From Chitinophagaceae bacterium (lineage in GTDB: Bacteria; Bacteroidota; Bacteroidia; Chitinophagales; Chitinophagaceae): 7,596 bases of DNA. Position 1 is the first letter of the stretch; each line of letters opens with the position of its first letter. The notes below the pieces were generated by a model that was given only the letters and a program-made list of their open reading frames with translations, did no database searches and had not been told where the DNA came from. The translations under genes and the position numbers were made by a program. Shown here one piece after another: positions 1-6,022 of the stretch. Where the stretch lies: positions 6,996 through 14,591 of the forward strand of contig DOMR01000264.1 of the NCBI GenBank assembly GCA_003509845.1. The letters are read 5' to 3'.

Positions 1-420
1 AATATATTCAGGTTCCCCCATGGGAACCATTGACTTAGGATCAAGTTTGTATCTGTATACCAACATTTCGGAACTAGTATATAAATAACCATTGTGAATA
101 CGCATACTTGTTGCATATGCACCTTCTCTAATTTTTGGACCGAAATTTTTGATGATGTCAGCGCGACCATCTTTGTTTTCATCCCTTAAAACAAAATTCA
201 TTCCGCCTTCCACAAATCGATTTCCTTTCACATAGATATCCCCATTATCGTTCACTGCTAGGTGTCGCGCTCTGCCAGGTAAGCTATCAACTACAACGAC
301 TGCCTCAAAGCCATCAGGTAAAACTAACCCCCCATTTTTTTCACTGAAAAAATTACTACAACTCGTTAAAAATAAACAAATTGTGAAAATAAATAATTGG
401 GGTAATTTTTTAAGCTGCAT
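1..420 (-). CDS. Lipoprotein resembling PQQ-dependent sugar dehydrogenase (5' part, runs off the left edge)
   Basis: An open frame of 140 codons without a stop reads leftward from an ATG at 418-420 to the window edge, so the C-terminal part is missing. The N-terminus is a lipoprotein signal: MQLKK, a hydrophobic stretch at residues 8-19, and lipobox LTSC with the lipidated Cys at 21. No acidic cluster follows the Cys, so I see no clear surface-export signal. The mature part starts with LVLPDGFEAVVV (32-43), then RHLAVNDNGDIYVK (52-65), an Asp/Asn-rich DENKDGRAD (80-88) that looks like a calcium-loop segment, and IHNGYLYTSS (108-117). From memory this series matches the beta-propeller start of Bacteroidota proteins annotated as PQQ-dependent sugar dehydrogenase or L-sorbosone dehydrogenase-like, some with a C-terminal cytochrome c domain. 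Catalytic residues and any haem motif would lie outside the window, so enzymatic activity is unproven. It is divergent from the sigma-factor operon and is probably a separate transcription unit. Confidence 0.75.
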   Translation of the reverse strand, partial: MQLKKLPQLFIFTICLFLTSCSNFFSEKNGGLVLPDGFEAVVVVDSLPGRARHLAVNDNGDIYVKGNRFVEGGMNFVLRDENKDGRADIIKNFGPKIREGAYATSMRIHNGYLYTSSEMLVYRYKLDPKSMVPMGEPEYI

Positions 421-578
421 GGTTTTTGTATTAATAGCAATCGTAAAGCATCATAAATCTACTTATTTATTTTATTCAAAAATTGATTTTTTTATGAAAA
501 TTATTTAAATTAGGTGTATAACTTTCTTGATTAATATATTATCTTAATGATGTATATTCATTTACGATTGCCTGCCAT
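421..578. promoter_or_regulatory. Divergent AT-rich intergenic region with presumed promoters of both flanking genes
   Basis: These 158 bp separate two genes that point away from each other, so both promoters should lie here. The sequence is strongly A/T-biased between the two repeat arms. Against the Bacteroidota housekeeping -7 consensus TAnnTTTG I find only one-mismatch candidates: TAACTTTC at 519-526 on the plus strand, and AATTTTTG on the minus strand (plus coordinates 477-484). Neither has a convincing TTTG at the -33 distance, so the exact promoters are unassigned. No tRNA, riboswitch or extra ORF is visible. Confidence 0.6.
437..571. repeat. Perfect 11-bp inverted repeat flanking the divergent promoter region
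   Basis: GCAATCGTAAA at 437-447 is the exact reverse complement of TTTACGATTGC at 561-571. Matching stops at both ends (436/572 and 448/560 do not pair). Read in the sense of each gene, the same word TTTACGATTGC lies 16 nt before the start codon of the minus-strand lipoprotein and 7 nt before the start codon of the sigma factor. It could be a pair of operator half-sites or a shared leader element; that role is inference. The arms are 113 bp apart, so a stable RNA hairpin is unlikely. Confidence 0.6.
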
Positions 579-1112
579 ATGACTATAAACATTAATCATA
601 TTGATGTTGAATTATTGAATCGTTTGCGAGAAAATGATACGCAAGCGTTTGAAAGTATATATAAAAAATACTGGCAAAACCTTTACCTGAGCGCCTTTTC
701 CATATTAAAAGACAAACAAGCCGCGGAGGATATTATTCAAGATTTATTTATTCAGTTATGGAACAAACGTGCAACAATATCAGTGACGGTTTCATTGAAT
801 GCATATTTATCAGCTAGCGTTAAACATGAGGTTTTCAGGGTCATCCGAAAACGAATAGCTGAATTAGATTCTAGTGCCGTTATTCAATCAGATAAATCTT
901 ACAATGCACAAGAATTAATTGAATACAAGGAATTTCTCGCTCATACCCAGCAACTTATTGCAAAATTGTCAGTCAAGTGTCAGGAGGTTTTTGTTTTAAG
1001 TAGGGAGGATCAGTATTCTCATAAAGAAATTGCCGAGCAACTCAATATTTCTTCAAAAACCGTTGAGAATCATATCGGTAAGGCGCTCGGCCTTCTAAAA
1101 AATAGCCTGTAA
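579..1112 (+). CDS. ECF-type RNA polymerase sigma-70 factor (Bacteroidetes family, FecI-like)
   Basis: At 177 residues this has the usual length of an extracytoplasmic-function sigma factor, with only regions 2 and 4. Region 2 covers about residues 20-88: AFESIYKKYWQNLYLSAF (23-40) is followed by the core-binding/-10 recognition segment AAEDIIQDLFIQLWNKR (48-64), the classic D-x-x-Q-[DE]-x-F-x-x-x-W pattern. Region 4 covers about 120-177, with LSVKCQEVFVLSREDQYSHK and the -35-binding helix-turn-helix at 146-173 (KEIAEQLNISSKTVENHIGK). The ATG at 579 has no in-frame ATG upstream and starts a normal N-terminus. The gene is followed after 82 bp by its probable anti-sigma factor and then the transporter pair, the FecI-FecR-SusC order. 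It should direct core polymerase to the transporter promoter when FecR signals ligand occupancy; the target promoter is not identifiable here. The family call is firm, the specific regulon is inference. Confidence 0.95.
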   Translation: MTININHIDVELLNRLRENDTQAFESIYKKYWQNLYLSAFSILKDKQAAEDIIQDLFIQLWNKRATISVTVSLNAYLSASVKHEVFRVIRKRIAELDSSAVIQSDKSYNAQELIEYKEFLAHTQQLIAKLSVKCQEVFVLSREDQYSHKEIAEQLNISSKTVENHIGKALGLLKNSL

Positions 1113-1144
1113 AATAACTTTTTTTAATTTTTTTCCATCTGGAC

Positions 1145-1180
1145 TAGGGGATAGATCCCATTTTTTACTCTTATAGGGGA
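1145..1180 (+). repeat. Direct repeat TAGGGGA, two copies 29 bp apart
   Basis: TAGGGGA occurs at 1145-1151 and again at 1174-1180, both inside the sigma-fecR gap, where runs of four G are otherwise scarce in this AT-rich region. Flanking bases are not conserved between the copies. They could be regulator or sigma-factor contacts, or the second may simply act as a ribosome binding sequence for fecR. Confidence 0.4.
1148..1166 (+). terminator. Weak terminator-like or attenuator-like hairpin with T6 tail
   Basis: GGGA (1148-1151) can pair with TCCC (1156-1159) around a TAGA loop, followed after one A by six T residues (1161-1166). As DNA the same stretch is a GGGAT-AG-ATCCC palindrome. The four-base-pair stem is too short for a confident terminator. 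It could partly attenuate readthrough from the sigma gene into fecR-susC-susD, or be a protein-binding palindrome. Confidence 0.25.
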
Positions 1181-1194
1181 GAAAAAACTATATT

Positions 1195-2388
1195 TTGGAT
1201 ATAAAGTCAATACTGACCTTGTTAGACAGTTATTTAAAAAATCAGTCTAACACTAAAGAAAAAGAAAAGCTAGATGAATTTTTTGAGGAAAATTCAAATT
1301 CAATAGAGGCGTCAAAGTCTATTGAAAATGTAAGTAAGCTCGAGGATAAAATATTTAATTATATTCAATTTGGCATAAAGGAGCAGGTTAAAAGAGAAAG
1401 TACTTTGAACCGCATGCCTTATTTACAAGTCGCTGCCTCCATTTTGGTTATTTTCTTATTTTCCACGACCATTTACTTTTATAGAAGTTCATTAGCTAGT
1501 AAATCGCAATTGCCAATAGCGCAAAGTGTCGCAAAGCTTGAAGACAAACAACCTGCAAAAAATATTGCCATTTTAACTTTGGGTAATAATTCTCAAATAG
1601 TTTTAGATGAAGCTTCCAATGGCGAAATCGCACAAGAAGGTGGGGTGAGCATTTTAAAAACGGATAAAGGGGAACTAGTTTATAAAATTAGGAATTCAAA
1701 TAAGTTGTCTAACAAAGATTTAAATAAGTACAACACAATTTCAACACCCATGGGTGGTAAATTTAAAGTGATATTGCCAGATGGAAGTCTGGTGGTATTA
1801 AATGCCGCGTCTACTTTGAAGTATCCAGTACATTTTGATGAAAAAGTAAGAAAAGTATCTTTTACCGGTGAAGCCTATTTCGAAATCGCCAAATTGGAGG
1901 ATAAGCGCAAACAGCGGGTTCCTTTTTTTGTGTATTCAAATGATCAAATAGTGGAAGTGTTAGGAACCCATTTCAATATTAATTCTTATGACAATGAGGA
2001 GTATAGTAAAACGACCTTATTAGAAGGCTCTGTGAAAATAATCAACGAAAAATCAGCGGCACCTGCTAAAATTCTTAAGCCAGGTCAACAAGCGGTGATT
2101 AAAAGAGGGGATGTTCAAACTAAAGTAATGATTGCTGATGAAGCGCAAGCACTCGCATGGAAAGACGGCTACTTTCTATTTAAAAATACCAATATAAAAG
2201 ATGTAGTGAACGAATTAGAGCGTTGGTATAATGTAGATATACAATATGAGGATGAAATGGAATTTGAAAACATTACTGGCTATATCTCCAGAAATGTCAA
2301 AATCTCAAGTGTATTAAAAATGTTACAATTAAGTGGAATTGTGAATTATGAAATAAGTGGAAGTAAAATAATCATTAAAGGCTCGTAA
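1195..2388 (+). CDS. FecR-family anti-sigma factor / sigma regulator with DUF4974 C-terminal domain
   Basis: This 397-residue single-pass inner-membrane protein should relay the state of the outer-membrane transporter to the ECF sigma factor encoded just upstream. The cytoplasmic anti-sigma part (about 1-73) is charged and helical. One transmembrane helix lies at about 76-96 (YLQVAASILVIFLFSTTIYF). The periplasmic FecR domain spans about 179-285, with NTISTPMGGKFKVILPDGS, LNAAS, GEAYFEIAK and VLGTHFNINSY. The DUF4974 domain (about 329-396) begins FKNTNIKDVVNELERWYNV. The start is a TTG at 1195: an in-frame TAG at 1174-1176 closes the frame upstream, only ATT at 1192 is an alternative, and the first in-frame ATG (residue 74) would delete the whole anti-sigma domain. 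The pentapeptide KLEDK appears three times (48-52, 114-118, 233-237). The third copy leads into a basic stretch, RKQR, within the FecR domain. The stop lies 18 bp before the susC-like gene, so the two are almost certainly cotranscribed. Confidence 0.93.
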   Translation: MDIKSILTLLDSYLKNQSNTKEKEKLDEFFEENSNSIEASKSIENVSKLEDKIFNYIQFGIKEQVKRESTLNRMPYLQVAASILVIFLFSTTIYFYRSSLASKSQLPIAQSVAKLEDKQPAKNIAILTLGNNSQIVLDEASNGEIAQEGGVSILKTDKGELVYKIRNSNKLSNKDLNKYNTISTPMGGKFKVILPDGSLVVLNAASTLKYPVHFDEKVRKVSFTGEAYFEIAKLEDKRKQRVPFFVYSNDQIVEVLGTHFNINSYDNEEYSKTTLLEGSVKIINEKSAAPAKILKPGQQAVIKRGDVQTKVMIADEAQALAWKDGYFLFKNTNIKDVVNELERWYNVDIQYEDEMEFENITGYISRNVKISSVLKMLQLSGIVNYEISGSKIIIKGS

Positions 2389-2406
2389 AAATATAAATTT
2401 CAAAAA

Positions 2407-5400
2407 ATGAAAAAAGTCCTACTCGAATCATTAAATAATTGGTGGCGCCAATTAGTTAATGAGATTGTTGAAGCAGTTAACTTGCAACAATCAAAATTTT
2501 TATTGAAAGCGGCATCGGTTGCATTTTTTATTTTCTTTTTTGTTTCTGTTAAGGCGCAAGCTGAAAATACGAATCAGTTTGTTACTTTAAATGAAACAAA
2601 TTCTAGTATCGAAAAAATTATTGTAGAAATCAGAACGCAGACGGGGTATGATTTTTTATATAATGCTCGGTTAATGAAAGATACAAAACCAGTAACTATT
2701 GTTGTAAAAAATGAATATTTTAAGAAAGTGTTAGAAGAGGCGTTGAAAGATCAGCCTATCACTTTTGCAATTATTGAAAACACGATCATTTTAAAAAAAG
2801 CAGAAAAGGATAGAAGAAAAAATAATACGCCATTAATTTCTGTATTACCACAAATGAGTAGTCAACCAAACATGACTCCGGTAAGCCCAAAATCAGCTGG
2901 GGAAGCTGCAATAATTGCGAATCGAACAATAACAGGGAAGGTGCAGGATGCAAAGGGGGAAGCCCTTGCAGGTGTAAGTGTTACCATCAAGGGGACACAA
3001 ATAGGCACCACCACGGATGCAACCGGTTTATTCTCCATCAATGCTGTTGATAATGAAGTGCTTGTTTTTTCCTATGTTGGATTTGCAACGCAGGAAGTAA
3101 ATGCGACAGGTAAAGATAATCTTACGATAAAATTAGCAGAAGCGAATGCCTCCTTGAGTGAGGTGGTTGTTACCGCATTTGGTGTTAGCAAACAACGCAG
3201 AGGTCTAGGTTATGCAGTACAAGAAGTGGGTGGTAGGGATTTTACAGAAGGTAGAATGAATAATATAGCGAGTGCATTATCTGGTAAAATTGCGGGTGTG
3301 GATGCGGTGCAATCCAACGCAGGTGCTGGATCATCAAGTAGGGTCATCATTAGAGGTAATACATCTTTAAATGGTAATCAACAACCTTTGTATGTGGTAG
3401 ATGGGATGCCCATTGATAACCAAAATAGAGGTCCAGTTACCTCCTCAACACAATTAAATGTGGATAGGGGTGATGGAATTTCAAGTATTAACCCTGATGA
3501 CATTGCCTCCATTTCAGTGTTGAAAGGTGGCGCTGCTGCCGCACTTTATGGTAGTCAAGCGGCCAATGGTGTTGTGCTTATCACAACAAAAAAAGGAAAT
3601 GTACAAAAAGGGATTGGTATAGAATATACTACTGATATCAATCAAGGGAATCCTTATATTTTTCCAAATTTTCAATATGAATATGGTCAAGGAAATGATG
3701 GCGTGAAGCCTGCAACTGCAGCTGCTGCTTTAAGTTCGGGTCGTTTGTCCTATGGGGCTAAGATGGATGGTACCCAAGTAATGCAATTTGATGGAGTCGC
3801 AAGACCTTATTCGCCAGTTAATGTGAAACAAAATATTTTGAATTTTTATCAACCAAGTCAAAACGTATTAAATAGTGTTTCCTTAAGTGCAGGTTCTCAA
3901 AAAACGCAAATCCGTTTATCCTTAAGTGATTTGAGAGCAAGAGACCAACAACCTAATTCAGAATTTTTCCGTAAAACGATTAATATGAATATGCGTGCTA
4001 AGATGGGTAAAAATGATTTTATTACACTAGAATCTAGTATACAATATAATATCGTTAAGGGGGTAAATCGTCCAAGCGTAGGTTATGCAGAATTGAATGC
4101 TGCATGGCCTGTATACTTGGCAGCAAATGTAGTGGATGTTAGGAATATGGCAGGAACAGATCCTACTAGGCTTGGTATTAACGCAGCTACGGGCAGAGAG
4201 CTTGAATGGAATCCGGTGCCAGCAGCTGTTAACCCTTATTATGCAGCTTATCAAATAAATAATAAAGACGATCAACAAAGATTAATAGGAAGAACAAGTT
4301 TGCAAGTTAATTTAGCTAAGAATTTATTTTTCAAAGGTACCGTAGCATTGAATTCAATTTATTATACGGAATCAAACTATGTTCCAAAAACAAATGCATT
4401 TACGCCATTGGGTTATTTTAGATCTGGAAAAGAGCAATCTAATAAAACTACTTTCCAAGGTATTATGAATTATAATAATCGTTTTATGGGGGATAAAATC
4501 GGCTTGAATTTAATGGCAGGAGCCAACCAGGAAAAAAATGATTATAGTAGTAATACCGCCAATGGTACACAATGGATTGTACCCAATTTGTATAGCATCA
4601 CCAACTTGGTGAATAGGGATTTGGCAAATTCAAGTTCTTTATCGCTTGCAGGTATTGCATCTGATGCGACTAATTCTTTATTCAGTGAAGCGAATTTGGA
4701 TTACGATAATTTATTTTTCTTGACCATTACTGGAAGAAATGATTGGTTCTCAGTTTTAAATCCAGGATTTAATTCCATTTTTTATCCTTCCATTGGAGGT
4801 AGTTTTATTTTATCTGATGTAGTTAAAATGCCTAAGTTTATTGACTTTGCAAAAATAAGATCATCATGGGCTGAAGTAGGAAGTGCAACGGTTAATGCAG
4901 GAAGTATTAATCAAATTTACTCCATAAGTAATTTAAACGCATATGGGCTTCCAACATTAAGTAATCCAAATATCTTACCTAACCCAAATATTAGACCAAT
5001 TACAGCTACAACCATTGAAGGTGGTTTTGATGTAAGAATGTTGGACAATAGATTAGGCATTGATGTTAACTATTATTCTAGAAGAACTAAGAATGATATA
5101 TTAGCGCCACCAATTTCAAATGCAACAGGTTATACAGCGGGTCCGCAAAATATGGGCTTGATAACGAACAAAGGATGGGAGATTACATTGAGTGGTAATC
5201 CAATCAAGAAAACTAATTTTAGTTGGAATATCGTTTACAACTTTAGTTACAACCAAAGTGAAATCATAGAATTGGCGCCAGGTATTGATGTACTTTCATT
5301 AGGAAGTGGTATTGGAGGCCCTACTATGATTAATGCAGTTGGATTACCTTATTCTACTGTTCGCGCTTTTGTAATGAAAAGAAACGCAAGTGGAACTTTA

Positions 5401-6003
5401 ATCTACAATAAAGCTACTGGGTATCAAGATAGAGAGTTAAAGGATTTGGGTGTAGGTAATCCACCTTATTTGATGGGATTAAGTAATACTTTCTCCTACA
5501 AAAAATTCAGTATGACCGTGGATATCGATTCAAAATTTGGTGCAGTTGGTTATAGCAATATGATGCAATATGCAACCAGATTTGGTCTAACACCTGTGAC
5601 TTTACCAGGTAGAGATAATCCTGCTGGATTAACAGTAACTGGTGTTGATCAATCAGGCGCGCCATTTACCAAACAATGGGCGCAAGTGGATTTGGATACT
5701 TACTATAATAACTTAGGAAGTGCTTATCCTGGTCAATTTGTTTATAAAACAGATTTCGTAAAATTGAGAAGAATGGTAATAAGATATAATATTCCTTCTA
5801 GTACCATTAAATTTATGAAAGTGCAATCGGCATCTATTGGCATTACTGCTACCAACTTAGCTATTTTATATCAAGACAAGTTGATTAAAGAAGCTGGCAT
5901 TGATCCAGAAATGCAACAGACTGTAGGAAATGCACAAGGTAGCCAAGGTGTGGCGATGCCAACAACTAGAAATATTGGATTTACCTTGAATATAAAATTC
6001 TAA
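2407..6003 (+). CDS. SusC/RagA-family TonB-dependent outer-membrane transporter with STN signalling domain
   Basis: This 1198-residue protein is a TonB-dependent active importer that also acts as a signal transducer. The order is: a long charged n-region (1-34), hydrophobic core (about 35-48) and AQA cleavage site after residue 52; a secretin/TonB short N-terminal (STN) domain at about 58-131, typical of transporters that talk to a FecR protein; a linker; a carboxypeptidase-D-like regulatory domain at about 173-246 (RTITGKVQDAKGEALAGVSV); a TonB-box-like segment EVVVTAFG (252-259); a plug domain at about 268-396 with PLYVVDGMPIDN and LYGSQAANGVVLITTKKG; then a beta-barrel to the end, closing with NIGFTLNIKF and a terminal Phe. 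The ATG at 2407 follows an A-rich stretch; no other ATG precedes the signal core. A TTG at 2482 (residue 26) would give a conventional short signal peptide. The gene is intact. The substrate is unknown: nothing beside it, such as a glycoside hydrolase or peptidase, identifies one. Confidence 0.96.
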   Translation: MKKVLLESLNNWWRQLVNEIVEAVNLQQSKFLLKAASVAFFIFFFVSVKAQAENTNQFVTLNETNSSIEKIIVEIRTQTGYDFLYNARLMKDTKPVTIVVKNEYFKKVLEEALKDQPITFAIIENTIILKKAEKDRRKNNTPLISVLPQMSSQPNMTPVSPKSAGEAAIIANRTITGKVQDAKGEALAGVSVTIKGTQIGTTTDATGLFSINAVDNEVLVFSYVGFATQEVNATGKDNLTIKLAEANASLSEVVVTAFGVSKQRRGLGYAVQEVGGRDFTEGRMNNIASALSGKIAGVDAVQSNAGAGSSSRVIIRGNTSLNGNQQPLYVVDGMPIDNQNRGPVTSSTQLNVDRGDGISSINPDDIASISVLKGGAAAALYGSQAANGVVLITTKKGNVQKGIGIEYTTDINQGNPYIFPNFQYEYGQGNDGVKPATAAAALSSGRLSYGAKMDGTQVMQFDGVARPYSPVNVKQNILNFYQPSQNVLNSVSLSAGSQKTQIRLSLSDLRARDQQPNSEFFRKTINMNMRAKMGKNDFITLESSIQYNIVKGVNRPSVGYAELNAAWPVYLAANVVDVRNMAGTDPTRLGINAATGRELEWNPVPAAVNPYYAAYQINNKDDQQRLIGRTSLQVNLAKNLFFKGTVALNSIYYTESNYVPKTNAFTPLGYFRSGKEQSNKTTFQGIMNYNNRFMGDKIGLNLMAGANQEKNDYSSNTANGTQWIVPNLYSITNLVNRDLANSSSLSLAGIASDATNSLFSEANLDYDNLFFLTITGRNDWFSVLNPGFNSIFYPSIGGSFILSDVVKMPKFIDFAKIRSSWAEVGSATVNAGSINQIYSISNLNAYGLPTLSNPNILPNPNIRPITATTIEGGFDVRMLDNRLGIDVNYYSRRTKNDILAPPISNATGYTAGPQNMGLITNKGWEITLSGNPIKKTNFSWNIVYNFSYNQSEIIELAPGIDVLSLGSGIGGPTMINAVGLPYSTVRAFVMKRNASGTLIYNKATGYQDRELKDLGVGNPPYLMGLSNTFSYKKFSMTVDIDSKFGAVGYSNMMQYATRFGLTPVTLPGRDNPAGLTVTGVDQSGAPFTKQWAQVDLDTYYNNLGSAYPGQFVYKTDFVKLRRMVIRYNIPSSTIKFMKVQSASIGITATNLAILYQDKLIKEAGIDPEMQQTVGNAQGSQGVAMPTTRNIGFTLNIKF

Positions 6004-6022
6004 CTCAATTAAATTTAAGAAT

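Larger units (their letters stand above)
1113..1194 (+). promoter_or_regulatory. Sigma-fecR intergenic leader, candidate control region of the fecR-susC-susD unit
   Basis: This 82-bp gap is the only sizeable non-coding space inside the operon. It opens with two 7-nt T runs (1119-1125 and 1128-1134), then has a GC-richer block with two copies of TAGGGGA (1145-1151 and 1174-1180), a short GGGA/TCCC hairpin, and a T6 run (1161-1166). The second G-run ends about 14 nt before the TTG start of fecR and could serve as a long-spaced ribosome binding site. I recall similar G-rich blocks ahead of fecR-like genes in other Bacteroidota, but cannot verify this here. A sigma-dependent promoter for fecR and the transporter genes could lie here. 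Confidence 0.45.

Noticed and set aside
477..526. Specific promoter calls at AATTTTTG (minus) and TAACTTTC (plus)
   Set aside because: Each has one mismatch to the -7 consensus and lacks a proper -33 element; in such AT-rich sequence these matches are expected by chance, so they are only mentioned within the intergenic entry.
437..571. The 11-bp inverted repeat as terminal repeats of a small (135-bp) transposable element
   Set aside because: Flanking bases (AATA on the left, CCTG on the right) give no target-site duplication, and each arm sits close to a gene start, which fits regulation better.
1081..1134. Intrinsic terminator at the end of the sigma-factor gene
   Set aside because: AGGC (1081-1084) and GCCT (1105-1108) can pair before the T run, but the stem is four base pairs with a 20-nt loop and lies inside the coding end; not convincing.
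4027..4278. Minus-strand ORF of 83 codons opposite the SusC barrel region
   Set aside because: It lies wholly antisense to a well-supported coding frame, has low-complexity Cys/Ile-rich composition, and shows no domain or start context; it is a shadow.
4963..4992. Short repeat of AAYCCAAATAT in the SusC gene
   Set aside because: It encodes NPNILPNPNIRP, a short Asn-Pro motif common in SusC barrels; expected protein sequence rather than a DNA element.
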